From an uncultured Dietzia sp. (GTDB lineage: Bacteria; Actinomycetota; Actinomycetes; Mycobacteriales; Mycobacteriaceae), in assembly GCA_946570335.1 (NCBI GenBank), contig CAMNYG010000002.1, positions 1 through 21,208 on the forward strand: a DNA stretch of 21,208 nucleotides, in the 5' to 3' direction. The translations under genes and the position numbers were made by a program. This document shows positions 1 to 7,323 of the stretch, one piece after another. How positions within the stretch are numbered: position 1 is the first letter of the stretch; each line of letters opens with the position of its first letter. The notes beneath the pieces were generated by a model. It saw only the letters and a program-made list of their open reading frames with translations. It did no database searches and was not told the origin of the DNA.

Positions 1-11
1 CTCGGTCTTGA

Positions 12-173
12 TCGCCGCCAGCCGCTCGTCCAGGGCGGCCTGCCCCTCGTCGAACCGACCTGCTCGCGCGTGTACTGCCCGTCGCCCTACCCGCCGGCGT
101 CATCACCTCGATGGTGGGAGGCCTCTTCCTGCTCACCCTGCTCTTCCGCTACGTCAGGAGAACAAGCGCATGA
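12..173 (+). pseudogene. C-terminal fragment of a FecCD-type iron/siderophore ABC permease, broken upstream
   Basis: The frame ending in TGA at 171-173 reads, from base 54, TDLLARVLPVALPAGVITSM and then a short hydrophobic segment ending in a basic tail. This is the usual end of FecCD/BtuC-type permeases (last transmembrane helix after the 'ADLLAR...LPVGVVTA' stretch). Its stop overlaps the ATPase start (ATGA at 170-173), as expected for a translationally coupled permease-ATPase pair. Upstream of base 54 the same frame turns Pro/Arg-rich, not hydrophobic, and meets TGA at 9-11, so the permease is not continuous to the window edge. Either it is frameshifted or deleted, or bases 1 to about 55 come from another sequence (assembly junction). 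Family assignment rests on about 37 residues. Confidence 0.5.
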
Positions 174-991
174 CCAGCATTCCCCACAGCACCGACAACG
201 CACTGGTGGTGGAGTCGATCGCCGTCGACTACGGCGCCCGACCCGTGGTGACCGACGCCTCCTTCACCGCGCGGGCCGGCACGGTCACCACGATCATCGG
301 CCCCAACGGCAGCGGCAAGTCCACGCTGCTGCGGTGTGTGGCCGCGTTGTCCGGTCCCCGTCACGGCACCGTGTCGCTCGCCGACCTCGACGTCCACCGC
401 ATCCCTCATAAGCTACTCGCGCGGAAGCTGGCGATGCTCCCACAGACCGCTGTCGCCCCCGAGGGCCTCACTGTGGCCGACCTTGTCGCCCGCGGCCGCC
501 AACCCCACCAGCGCTGGTATCGCCAGTGGTCACACGACGATGAGGAGATCGTGCTGGACTCCATGCGTCAGCTCAACGTCGATCAACTGGGGGAACGGCC
601 CCTGGACGAGCTGTCAGGAGGCCAGCGCCAGCGGGCGTGGATAGCCATGTGCCTGGCCCAACAGACACCCGTGATCCTCCTCGACGAGCCAACCACCCAC
701 CTCGACATCGCGCATGCGGTGGAGATCCTGGAAACCGTCGGCGAACTCGCGAGAAACGGCCGAACCGTCGTGATGGTGCTCCACGACCTCGGCCTCGCTG
801 CGCGCTATAGCGACCAGATCGTGGTCCTGGCGGACGGACAGATCACCGGCAGGGGAGCGCCCGGTGAGATCCTCACACCCGCCCTCATCCACGAGGCGTT
901 CGGACTGGACGCGCACGTGTTCCCCGACCCCGTGGACGGCGGGATCACGATCGTGCCCGCGCGCCCGCGACGAGCGACCCCCGTCAACTGA
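170..991 (+). CDS. ABC transporter ATP-binding protein, iron-siderophore/heme type (FepC/FecE-like)
   Basis: 273-residue cytoplasmic ATPase that would energise an Fe(III)-siderophore (or heme/B12-type) importer. Walker A GPNGSGKS is at 44-51, Q-loop Gln at 92, signature LSGGQRQRAW from 148, Walker B ILLDE at 169-173 and the switch His at 205 (MVLHDL), so all catalytic motifs are intact. Length and the run LDEPTTHLDIAHAVEIL are typical of the FepC/FhuC/BtuD group. The ATG at 170 was chosen because it overlaps the permease stop (ATGA); the frame is open back to base 8, but that extension is Arg/Ser-rich and overlaps permease coding sequence. No substrate-binding protein is visible, so the substrate is inferred only from family resemblance. 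The gene lies outside the pyrD-dop synteny block that follows. Confidence 0.9.
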   Translation: MTSIPHSTDNALVVESIAVDYGARPVVTDASFTARAGTVTTIIGPNGSGKSTLLRCVAALSGPRHGTVSLADLDVHRIPHKLLARKLAMLPQTAVAPEGLTVADLVARGRQPHQRWYRQWSHDDEEIVLDSMRQLNVDQLGERPLDELSGGQRQRAWIAMCLAQQTPVILLDEPTTHLDIAHAVEILETVGELARNGRTVVMVLHDLGLAARYSDQIVVLADGQITGRGAPGEILTPALIHEAFGLDAHVFPDPVDGGITIVPARPRRATPVN

Positions 992-1025
992 GACCAACAA
1001 GGCTCTGGCGGCGTGAGACGAGAGC

Positions 1026-1055
1026 GGGCCCCGGATCTTCACAGATCCGGGGCCC
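1026..1055. terminator. Strong bidirectional hairpin terminator
   Basis: A perfect 13-bp inverted repeat, GGGCCCCGGATCT (1026-1038) and AGATCCGGGGCCC (1043-1055), has a TCAC loop and is followed by TTCTACTGTCT. It lies between the ABC ATPase (plus) and the tRNA-Leu gene (minus), so it can end transcription from both sides. The U-tract is poor, as is common in actinobacteria. Confidence 0.85.
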
Positions 1056-1076
1056 TTCTACTGTCTCGACACAGTG

Positions 1077-1162
1077 TGCGCGAGGGGGGACTTGAACCCC
1101 CACGTCCGTTAATAGGACACTAGCACCTCAAGCTAGCGCGTCTGCCATTCCGCCACTCGCGC
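1077..1162 (-). tRNA. tRNA-Leu (anticodon GAG)
   Basis: 86-nt class II tRNA. The 7-bp acceptor stem pairs GCGCGAG (complement of 1162-1156) with CTCGCGC (complement of 1084-1078), with discriminator A at 1077. The anticodon stem CTAGC/GCTAG encloses the loop TTGAGGT, giving GAG (complement of 1129-1127). The T-arm is GGGGG-TTCAAGT-CCCCC. A long variable arm between 1103 and 1119 is typical of tRNA-Leu. CCA is not encoded. The terminator at 1026-1055 lies just downstream in the direction of transcription. Confidence 0.96.
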
Positions 1163-1286
1163 TTGCACACCTGCTGACTTACAGCGGAACTCGTCCGCCT
1201 TGGCCGTGCGAGGAATGACATTAGCCGATGCCTGTTCCGCGGACCAAATCGGGCCCCACACTGCGGCGGCACGCACCGGTCATCGC

Positions 1287-1295
1287 TGGTAGACA
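1287..1295 (+). promoter_or_regulatory. Putative extended -10 promoter and 5' leader of the PEBP gene
   Basis: TGG-TAGACA at 1287-1295 has the TGn extension followed by a -10-like hexamer. Transcription from about 1302 would give a leader of roughly 50 nt that contains the short inverted repeat GGAGGG-AA-CCCTCC (1311-1324) and the Shine-Dalgarno GGAGG at 1341-1345. The rest of 1163-1286 shows no gene that I can support. Confidence 0.4.
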
Positions 1296-1351
1296 AGGAC
1301 ATGACCGGCTGGAGGGAACCCTCCGCTGCCGTCCGACACAGGAGGATGACG

Positions 1352-1894
1352 ATGACCGAGTTCCGAGTGCCCGATCCATACGCCGCACTGCCCGATCTGC
1401 CCGCGCTGGAGGTGACCAGCGAGTCGTTCACCGAGGGCACGACCCTCGCCGCAGCGCAGCTGGGCGGCTCGATGGGCGTAGAGGGCGGATTGGACAAGTC
1501 CCCTCAGGTCAGCTGGAGCGCGGGCCCCGCGGGCACCAAGAGCTACGTCGTGACGGTCTTCGATCCGGACGCCCCCACCGCCTCGGGCTTCTGGCACTGG
1601 TCGGTGGCCAACATCCCCGCGGACGTCACCTCGCTTCCCGAAGGCGCCTGCACCGGAACGGACACCTCGGGGCTGCCGGAGGGAGCGGTGGTGATGCGTA
1701 ACGACGCCGGATTCAAGGGCTTCGTGGGCGCGGCACCTCCCGCAGGACACGGCCCGCACCGCTACATCCTCGCCGTGCACGCAGTGGGCGACGAGCTCGA
1801 ACTGGGCGACGACGCCTCGTGCGCGTTCGTCGGGTTCAACCTCTTCGGGAAAGGACTCGCGCGCGGGACCACCACCGGCATCTACGAACAGTGA
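1352..1894 (+). CDS. YbhB/YbcL-family PEBP protein (Raf kinase inhibitor-like; TB18.6/Rv2140c type)
   Basis: 180-residue protein of the phosphatidylethanolamine-binding family. The anion/ligand pocket motifs are present: DPDAP at 71-75, the WHW region with His82, and GPHRY from 134. The opening VPDPYAALPDLPAL and the end GTTTGIYEQ match the mycobacterial TB18.6-type subgroup, whose size (about 176 residues) is also close. The biochemical role of bacterial PEBPs is not settled. The ATG at 1352 was chosen because GGAGG at 1341-1345 is 6 nt upstream; ATG 1346 leaves no spacing and ATG 1301 would add a 17-residue Arg-rich extension. There is no signal peptide, so it is probably cytoplasmic. It is convergent with pyrD, as in the mycobacterial arrangement Rv2140c/pyrD. 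Confidence 0.92.
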   Translation: MTEFRVPDPYAALPDLPALEVTSESFTEGTTLAAAQLGGSMGVEGGLDKSPQVSWSAGPAGTKSYVVTVFDPDAPTASGFWHWSVANIPADVTSLPEGACTGTDTSGLPEGAVVMRNDAGFKGFVGAAPPAGHGPHRYILAVHAVGDELELGDDASCAFVGFNLFGKGLARGTTTGIYEQ

Positions 1895-1907
1895 CCGGCC
1901 AGCACGC

Positions 1908-1947
1908 CGTGGGCCCCGTTCTCCGTTCGCGGACAACGGGGCCCACG
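1908..1947. terminator. Bidirectional terminator with a UUCG-capped stem
   Basis: A perfect 13-bp stem, CGTGGGCCCCGTT (1908-1920) with AACGGGGCCCACG (1935-1947), continues after one C-C mismatch into TCCG-TTCG-CGGA, giving a UUCG tetraloop. It sits between the converging PEBP gene and pyrD and can serve both strands. Confidence 0.85.
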
Positions 1948-1963
1948 GCCCTCGTGCGTGGGA

Positions 1964-3031
1964 TCAGCGCACCGCGGAACCGACAGCGTCCGACAGTGAA
2001 CGAAAACCGCCCTGGCGGAGGCGCCGCGCCACGAGGCGGTTGGTCCCGCTCAATAGTGCCGGGCCGGTGAAGATGAAGCCTGTGTAGGTCTGCACCAGGT
2101 CCGCGCCGTGCGTGATGCGATCCCAGACATCCTCCGGGGTCTCGATACCGCCGACGGAGATGATCACGATCCGTCCGCCGGCCCTGCTGTAGATCCGGGA
2201 CAGCACTTCACGGGAGCGTGCCGCGACCGGTGCGCCGGAGATCCCGCCCGCGCCCATCTCCTCCACCTCGTCGGCCGGTGTGCGCAGACCCTCGCGGGAG
2301 ATGGTGGTGTTGGTCGCCACGATGCCTGCCAGCTCCAGCTCCAGCACCAGGTCGGTGACAGCATCGACGTCGGCGTCGTCAAGATCCGGAGCGATCTTCA
2401 CCAGGACCGGGATCGTGGCCACATCGCGCACAGCCGTGAGGATGGGGCGCAGCGATTCGACGGCCTGCAGATCCCGCAGCCCGGGGGTGTTGGGTGAACT
2501 GACGTTGACCACCAGGTAATCGGCGAGCCCGGTGAGCATCGTCGCCGAGGCGACATAGTCGCGCACCGCGTCCTCCGCCGGGACGATCTTGGTCTTACCG
2601 ATGTTGATACCCACCGGATCGCTGCTGCGGCGCCGACGAAGATTGTTGGCCGCATTGCCCGCCCCGTGATTGTTGAAACCCATCCGGTTGAGGATCGCCC
2701 GATCCTGCACCAGCCGGAACAGGCGCGGTGTGGGATTGCCGGGCTGGGCCGACGCGGTGACGGTGCCGACCTCACTGAATCCGAAACCGATCGCACCCCA
2801 CGAATCCACGGCGGCGGCGTTCTTGTCGAACCCCGCGGCCAACCCGAGTGGGCCGGGGAAAGAACGGCCGAGCACGTCCTGGGCGAGCACGGGGTCCCGC
2901 ACCCCGAGGATCCGGCGGACCAGCGTCCCAAGCGGAGGGACCAGCGTCAGGAGCTTGAGCAGCCCGAATACCAGGTGGTGGATCCGCTCCGCAGGAAAGC
3001 GGAACAGCAGCTTCTTGACCAGCGCGTACAC
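1964..3031 (-). CDS. pyrD: Dihydroorotate dehydrogenase (quinone), class 2
   Basis: 355-residue enzyme oxidising dihydroorotate to orotate with quinone as acceptor, the fourth step of pyrimidine synthesis. The N-terminal segment (1-45) is basic and hydrophobic, as in the membrane-associating helices of class 2 enzymes. FMN and substrate motifs follow: AAGFDKNAA (66-73), NRMGFNN (115-121), GINIGKTK (141-148), and [10 protein letters not shown] (175-184) carrying the Ser used as catalytic base in class 2 enzymes. Near the end are [26 protein letters not shown] and [11 protein letters not shown]. Start is GTG at 3031 with GGAGGA about 6 nt upstream. It lies 37 bp downstream of the lipoprotein gene on the same strand, so the two are probably co-transcribed. 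Confidence 0.97.
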   Translation of the reverse strand: MYALVKKLLFRFPAERIHHLVFGLLKLLTLVPPLGTLVRRILGVRDPVLAQDVLGRSFPGPLGLAAGFDKNAAAVDSWGAIGFGFSEVGTVTASAQPGNPTPRLFRLVQDRAILNRMGFNNHGAGNAANNLRRRRSSDPVGINIGKTKIVPAEDAVRDYVASATMLTGLADYLVVNVSSPNTPGLRDLQAVESLRPILTAVRDVATIPVLVKIAPDLDDADVDAVTDLVLELELAGIVATNTTISREGLRTPADEVEEMGAGGISGAPVAARSREVLSRIYSRAGGRIVIISVGGIETPEDVWDRITHGADLVQTYTGFIFTGPALLSGTNRLVARRLRQGGFRSLSDAVGSAVR

Positions 3032-3068
3032 GGTTCTCCTCCAGTGGGGCGTCGGCGGGCGGAGTCGG

Positions 3069-4097
3069 TCAGCCGATCGGGGCGGTCACGGTCGGTTCGA
3101 TCAGGTGCAGCCCCGCGCCGTCCGCGGAGCCCACCACCACGGTGCCGGAGGCCGTGACCGCCAGGGCGTCTGGCTGACGCACGGTCGGGATCTCCGCGAC
3201 CATCACTCCGATCCCGTCGCCGAGATCGTACGCCTGCAGCGTGTTGGTGCCGGTCGAGGTTACCCACACGACCGACCTCGTGGGGTCCTGGGCGACCGCC
3301 CACGGCGCGGCCGCGACGGGGAACTGTTGATGCAGCCGGACCGGCGAGGTGGGATACACCAGCAGCGTGCTGCCGACCGTGTCGGTGGCGACGAGGGAGC
3401 CCTCGCCGAGGCTGTCCATCATCCCTGCTCCGCGGCCGGCCCGCAGGAGGGGCCCGGCGACATCCCCGGTCGGGTCGATCGAGGCGATCACGGTGTCGGG
3501 ACGACTCAAGGCGGTGATGGAGCCGTCGGGGGCCACGGAGAGGACGTCGACGGTCGTCAGTCCTCCGAGCCGGTTCTCCTCGCCCCCCTCGGAATCCCGG
3601 ATCACCACCTCGCCCTCGGCCGTGCCGGTGATCAGCTTCCCGTCCGGGGAGACCGCGACGGCAGTCACCGGCCCGAGACCGGAGACCGTCCGGGATTCGC
3701 CTTCCGGGGAGACCACCACGACGCCGTCGGCGTAGGGCACGACTATTGAGCCGTCGTCACCGCCGGTGGCGGTTCCCGCGTCGGCGGGCAGCTCGACGGT
3801 GTCCTCGGTGATCCACCGGGTGCCCTCGACGCGGCCGATCTGAAGCGAGGGCGGGGACTGAATCTGGGCGGCCACCCGATCGCCGACCGCCACGAGGGCC
3901 CGGACCGAACTCGGCGAAGAGGAGATCTCGCCCCCTTCGGGTTCGAAGACCTGCGGCGATTCCGCAGGAATCGCACCGCCCTGGGCGAGCTGGTCCTCCT
4001 CGAGTTGGCTGGTGGCGGACGAGCAGGCGGAGAACCCCATCACGAGGGCGAGAAGCACAGCTGGCACGCCGGAACGGCGGAGGACACGACGGTTCAC
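3069..4097 (-). CDS. lppL: Conserved beta-propeller-like lipoprotein (LppL type)
   Basis: 342-residue protein with a basic start (NRRVLRRSG), a hydrophobic segment and a lipobox ending in Cys25 (MGFSAC), so it should be exported and lipidated on the outer face of the membrane. The mature part contains repeated blade-like stretches such as [31 protein letters not shown] and [20 protein letters not shown], which suggest a YncE/NHL-like beta-propeller; no catalytic motif is visible. The start is GTG at 4097 with AAAGGA a few bases upstream; the open frame beyond it runs back to 4253 but lacks signal-peptide character. The position directly upstream of pyrD matches LppL (Rv2138) in M. tuberculosis, which is the basis of the symbol. 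Function is unknown. Confidence 0.85.
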   Translation of the reverse strand: MNRRVLRRSGVPAVLLALVMGFSACSSATSQLEEDQLAQGGAIPAESPQVFEPEGGEISSSPSSVRALVAVGDRVAAQIQSPPSLQIGRVEGTRWITEDTVELPADAGTATGGDDGSIVVPYADGVVVVSPEGESRTVSGLGPVTAVAVSPDGKLITGTAEGEVVIRDSEGGEENRLGGLTTVDVLSVAPDGSITALSRPDTVIASIDPTGDVAGPLLRAGRGAGMMDSLGEGSLVATDTVGSTLLVYPTSPVRLHQQFPVAAAPWAVAQDPTRSVVWVTSTGTNTLQAYDLGDGIGVMVAEIPTVRQPDALAVTASGTVVVGSADGAGLHLIEPTVTAPIG

Positions 4098-4165
4098 GGT
4101 GTTCCTTTCGACGACGCCTATTGTCCACCACACGGGTCCCCCGGCACCGTCCAGGTCCGGGCGAC

Positions 4166-4171
4166 TACCCT
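4166..4171 (+). promoter_or_regulatory. Putative -10 box for uppP
   Basis: TACCCT at 4166-4171 in the divergent lppL/uppP region (4098-4243). Transcription would begin near 4178, giving either a 66-nt leader before GTG 4244 or a leaderless start at the in-frame GTG 4178. For lppL in the other direction, a GACAAT-like hexamer around 4120 on the minus strand is the only -10 candidate. Confidence 0.35.
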
Positions 4172-4243
4172 CACGGCGTGCGGCTGGTGCCCCGGTCCGT
4201 CGTCGTCTGCAGTTTCCCGTCCCATACGAGAGAGAGCCGAACC

Positions 4244-5128
4244 GTGAACACAACGGTCCTCGCCGCGCCCGCCGCGGAAGGTATGTCCTGGCTCCAGGTC
4301 ATCGTGCTGTCGGTCCTCCAGGGCCTCACCGAGTTCCTGCCGGTGTCCTCATCCGGCCACCTGCGGATCTTTTCGACCTGGTGGTTCGGTGCCGATGCAG
4401 GTGCGTCGTTCACCGCGGTGGTCCAGCTGGGCACCGAGGCCGCGGTTCTGGTGTTCTTCCTCAAGGACATCGCGCGCATCCTCGTGGCCTGGTTCCGCGG
4501 AGTATTCGCCGCCGAGCACCGCGGGGACCCCGATTACCTCCTCGGCTGGTTCGTGATCATCGGCTCGATCCCCATCGCAATCATCGGCTTCGTCGGCAAG
4601 GACCTCATCCGGGACGCGGCCCGGAATCTCTGGATCACCGCGGTGGTGCTGATCCTGTTCTCGTTCGTCTTCCTCCTCGCCGAGAAGCTCGGCAGGCAGG
4701 ACCGTCCGGTCGACGGTAAGTCGCTCGAGGGCCTGAAGCTCAAGGACGCGATCGTCATGGGGCTGGCACAGTGCCTGGCTCTCATCCCCGGGGTGAGCCG
4801 CTCCGGCGGCACCATCTCCGCGGGACTGTTCCTGGGCATGTCCCGTGAAGCCGCCGCCCGGTTCTCGTTCCTGCTCGCCATCCCGGCCGTGCTCGCCTCG
4901 GGCCTGTTCAGCCTGCCGGACGCGTTCGAGCCCTCGGTGGGGCAGTCGGCGAGCGGCGTGCAACTCCTGGTCGGGGCGGCCGTCGCATTCGTGATCGGCT
5001 ACGCGGCTATCGCGTGGCTCCTGCGTTTCGTCCAGAAGCACTCGCTGGCCTGGTTCGCCGGGTACCGCATCATCCTCGGCCTCCTGGTCATGGGGCTGCT
5101 CGCCACCGGCACCATCCCCGCGACCTGA
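4244..5128 (+). CDS. uppP: Undecaprenyl-diphosphate phosphatase (BacA/UppP)
   Basis: 294-residue polytopic membrane enzyme that dephosphorylates undecaprenyl (or decaprenyl) diphosphate to recycle the lipid carrier for peptidoglycan and arabinogalactan; it also confers bacitracin resistance. Both family signatures are intact: [16 protein letters not shown] (25-40, with Glu30 and His39) and [11 protein letters not shown] (182-192, with Arg186). Multiple hydrophobic segments fill the rest, ending in [17 protein letters not shown]. The start is uncertain. GTG 4244 has a purine-rich AGAGAG upstream; ATG 4283 begins [10 protein letters not shown], the conserved family start, but has poor spacing; GTG 4178 is a possible leaderless start. 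It diverges from lppL. Confidence 0.95.
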   Translation: MNTTVLAAPAAEGMSWLQVIVLSVLQGLTEFLPVSSSGHLRIFSTWWFGADAGASFTAVVQLGTEAAVLVFFLKDIARILVAWFRGVFAAEHRGDPDYLLGWFVIIGSIPIAIIGFVGKDLIRDAARNLWITAVVLILFSFVFLLAEKLGRQDRPVDGKSLEGLKLKDAIVMGLAQCLALIPGVSRSGGTISAGLFLGMSREAAARFSFLLAIPAVLASGLFSLPDAFEPSVGQSASGVQLLVGAAVAFVIGYAAIAWLLRFVQKHSLAWFAGYRIILGLLVMGLLATGTIPAT

Positions 5129-5156
5129 CAGATCTGCCGCGGTGACGCGGCGTCGG

Positions 5157-5162
5157 TAATCT
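5157..5162 (+). promoter_or_regulatory. Putative -10 box for a leaderless transcript of the phosphatase-like gene
   Basis: TAATCT at 5157-5162 is followed by 7 nt and then the ATG at 5170, which would place the transcription start at the start codon. The intervening TGCCTTC is pyrimidine-rich and contains no Shine-Dalgarno sequence. Confidence 0.5.
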
Positions 5163-5169
5163 GCCTTCT

Positions 5170-5874
5170 ATGACCGTCATCCTGCTCCGGCACGGCCGAT
5201 CGACCGCCAACACCGCACTCACACTCGCCGGCAGGACACCCGGAATCGGGCTCGACGAAACCGGCCTTTCCCAGGCCGCGGCCCTGTGCGGCCGGCTGGA
5301 CGGGCTGCCCGTCGAAGCCGTCGTCAGGTCGCCTCTCCTGCGGTGCCGGCAGACCATCGAGCCGCTCGCGGCGGCGTTCGGACTCGATCCCGTCGTCGAG
5401 GACGGCCTCATCGAAGTCGACTACGGAGACTGGACCGGCCGCCCGCTCAAGGACCTCGTGTCCGAGCACATGTGGTCGGTGGTCCAGCAACACCCCTCGT
5501 CGGCGGTGTTCCCCGGAGGCGAATCCATGGCCGAGATGGCCACGCGAGCCGTCAGGGCGGTCCGCCGTCACGACCGTCGACTGGCCGAGCAGGCGGGGCG
5601 GGACGTCCTCTGGTTGGCCTGCAGCCACGGCGACGTGATCAAGTCGGTCCTGGCCGACGCGTACGGGATGCACCTCGACCAGTTCCAACGGATCGTGGTG
5701 GACCCGGCGTCGGTGTCGGTGATCAGGTACACCACACACCGGCCGTTCATCCTGCGGGTCAACGACACGGGCGGGGATCTGGCGAGCCTCCGGGGAGATC
5801 CCGCCGGCCACGCGGGCACACCGACGTCCGGGCGTTCCGCCTCCGATGCGGTCCCGGGCGGGAACGTACCCTGA
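5170..5874 (+). CDS. Histidine phosphatase superfamily protein (MSMEG_4193-type probable phosphomutase)
   Basis: 234-residue protein of the phosphoglycerate-mutase-like branch. It begins MTVILLRHGRSTAN, with the phospho-accepting His8 in the RHG motif. It also has Arg53 in RSPLLR, Glu82 in the DGLIEVDYGDW stretch, and the second catalytic His153 in CSHGDVIKSVL, so it should be an active phosphatase or mutase. The C-terminal 40 residues are Gly/Ala-rich and look disordered. It is the first of a gene trio with the DUF3090 protein and the SCO1664-type kinase-like protein. This trio is conserved in actinobacteria (Rv2135c-Rv2133c by synteny). The substrate is unknown; glycolytic phosphoglycerate mutase is unlikely given the divergent sequence. 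The leaderless-type start is described at 5157-5162. Confidence 0.88.
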   Translation: MTVILLRHGRSTANTALTLAGRTPGIGLDETGLSQAAALCGRLDGLPVEAVVRSPLLRCRQTIEPLAAAFGLDPVVEDGLIEVDYGDWTGRPLKDLVSEHMWSVVQQHPSSAVFPGGESMAEMATRAVRAVRRHDRRLAEQAGRDVLWLACSHGDVIKSVLADAYGMHLDQFQRIVVDPASVSVIRYTTHRPFILRVNDTGGDLASLRGDPAGHAGTPTSGRSASDAVPGGNVP

Positions 5875-5929
5875 GAACCCGCAGCGTTCCCCGAAGCACA
5901 CCCCAGACAGACGCGAGGAGAAGACCGGC

Positions 5930-6517
5930 ATGAGCAGGGCAGTCCACGAGTTCCGCGACCCGGCACGGTTCGTGGTGGGCACGGTCGGCCAGCCCGGCGA
6001 GCGCGTCTTCTTCGTCCAGGCAACCGAATCCGGCCGCACGGTCACCGTGCGATGCGAGAAGCAACAGGCCAAGATCCTCTCCGATCGTCTGGGAGATCTC
6101 CTCGACGAGATCGCCGCCAAGTCAGACATCCCCGTTCCGCCCGCCGGCGGTGTGGTCGACGACCTCGATCCCCTGGAGATGCCTGTCGACCCCGAGTTCA
6201 ACGTGGGCACGATGGGACTGGGCTGGGACGGCGAGAAGGGCCAGGTCGTGGTGGAGCTCCTGGCGATCGATCCCTCTGCGGCCGACGAGTCCGCGGTCCT
6301 CTCGGACTCCGAGGACGCGCCGGACGCTCTGCGTGTCTTCCTCTCCCCACAGCGCGCGAGACAATTCGTACTGCGTAGCGACAAGGTGGTCTCCGCGGGA
6401 CGGGAGCCGTGCCCGCTGTGCGGGGAGCCCATCGACACGACCGGGCATCTGTGCGTCCGGCTCAACGGCTACCGCCCGCGCACCGATGAGGCGTTGACCG
6501 AGCTCATCGATCCGTGA
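5930..6517 (+). CDS. DUF3090 family protein with C-terminal zinc-binding motif
   Basis: 195-residue protein of unknown function, second of the conserved trio. The N-terminal part (HEFRDPARFVVGTVGQPGER, then FFVQATESGRTVTVRCEKQQ) and the middle (VGTMGLGWDGEKGQVVVEL) are characteristic of the family. The C-terminus carries CPLCGEPIDTTGHLCVRLNG (161-180), with Cys161, Cys164, His173 and Cys175 placed to bind a metal, probably Zn. The start is ATG 5930 with GAGGAG at 5915-5920; the open frame to 5846 overlaps the end of the preceding gene. Its stop overlaps the start of the next gene (GTGA at 6514-6517), so translation of these two is coupled. No catalytic residues are evident; an adaptor or regulatory partner of its neighbours is an inference from linkage. 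Confidence 0.87.
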   Translation: MSRAVHEFRDPARFVVGTVGQPGERVFFVQATESGRTVTVRCEKQQAKILSDRLGDLLDEIAAKSDIPVPPAGGVVDDLDPLEMPVDPEFNVGTMGLGWDGEKGQVVVELLAIDPSAADESAVLSDSEDAPDALRVFLSPQRARQFVLRSDKVVSAGREPCPLCGEPIDTTGHLCVRLNGYRPRTDEALTELIDP

Positions 6518-7296
6518 CCACCGGTCCAGCAGCCCCCGAACTCACCGTCCTGCACCGGATCCCCTCCGGCAGTAACGCGGTCTACCGCTGCGTCGACGCC
6601 CACGGCGACGGATGGGTCTACAAGCCGTCGGCGGGGGAGCGACCACTGATTGATTTTCCCGACGGCACGCTGGCCGCACGGGAAATCGCGGCCTATGCCG
6701 TGTCCGCGGGGCTGGGGTGGGACCTGGTCCCCGAGACCGTCAGCGTGTACGGGCCGGGTGGCCCGGGGATGGCCCAGCGCTGGATCGACGAGCGGGACCC
6801 GGATGGGGTCGGTGCCCACGATCCCGTGGACGTCCATCCGGTGGACGACGTCCCCGCGGGCCGGGCCGTGGTCCTGCACGGCGAGGGGCCGCGGGGCGAG
6901 GACGTCGTGGTTGCGCACGACACCGACGAGCGGATGCGGCGGATCGCCCTTTTCGACCACGTGGTCAACAACGCGGACCGCAAGGGCGGTCACGTGTTGG
7001 TGGACCGTGACGGACGCACCTGGGCGATCGACCACGGGCTGTCATTCCATTCGGAGCCCAAACTGCGCACGGTCTTGTGGGGGTGGGCCGCACAGCCCCT
7101 CGACGGAGGTGACGTGGCGGCGCTGACGCGACTGTCCACCGAGCTGGCGGGGGAGGGCGGTCTCACCGTGAAGCTGCGGAACCTGCTGTCATCTGACGAG
7201 ATCGACGCACTGGCCAGCCGGGTCGACAGCCTCCTCGAAAGTGGACGATTCCCCGTCCCGGCCCCGGGCTACCCCTTACCCTGGCCGCTCTTCTGA
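6514..7296 (+). CDS. SCO1664 family protein, PI3/4-kinase-like fold
   Basis: 260-residue protein, third of the trio. It has the layout of a minimal PI3K/HipA-like kinase. A Gly/Ser-rich start, SGSNAVYRC (18-26), precedes WVYKP (34-38, Lys37 as candidate ATP-binding Lys). LAAREIAAY (53-61) carries Glu57. A catalytic-loop-like FDHVVNNADRKGGH (147-160) has Asn152/Asn153/Asp155, and WAIDHGLSFH (170-179) has Asp173 in the position of the metal-binding DFG Asp. Actinobacterial members are annotated SCO1664 family and match PI3/4-kinase profiles only distantly; no substrate is known. The GTG start overlaps the DUF3090 stop. Because a phosphatase-like and a kinase-like protein are encoded together, an opposing phosphorylation/dephosphorylation pair is plausible but untested. 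The mshC gene follows after 27 bp. Confidence 0.87.
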   Translation: MTTGPAAPELTVLHRIPSGSNAVYRCVDAHGDGWVYKPSAGERPLIDFPDGTLAAREIAAYAVSAGLGWDLVPETVSVYGPGGPGMAQRWIDERDPDGVGAHDPVDVHPVDDVPAGRAVVLHGEGPRGEDVVVAHDTDERMRRIALFDHVVNNADRKGGHVLVDRDGRTWAIDHGLSFHSEPKLRTVLWGWAAQPLDGGDVAALTRLSTELAGEGGLTVKLRNLLSSDEIDALASRVDSLLESGRFPVPAPGYPLPWPLF

Positions 7297-7310
7297 GCCG
7301 GCGCGGTCTC

Positions 7311-7316
7311 TAGACT
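7311..7316 (+). promoter_or_regulatory. Putative -10 box for a leaderless mshC transcript
   Basis: TAGACT at 7311-7316 is followed by 7 nt (CGGCCCC) and then the mshC ATG at 7324. There is no Shine-Dalgarno sequence. This gives mshC its own promoter although it lies only 27 bp after the preceding gene. Confidence 0.55.
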
Positions 7317-7323
7317 CGGCCCC

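Noticed and set aside
4999..6465. 488-residue minus-strand frame
   Set aside because: It is antisense to the end of uppP, the phosphatase-like gene and the DUF3090 gene, all of which have intact family motifs; its translation lacks any domain.
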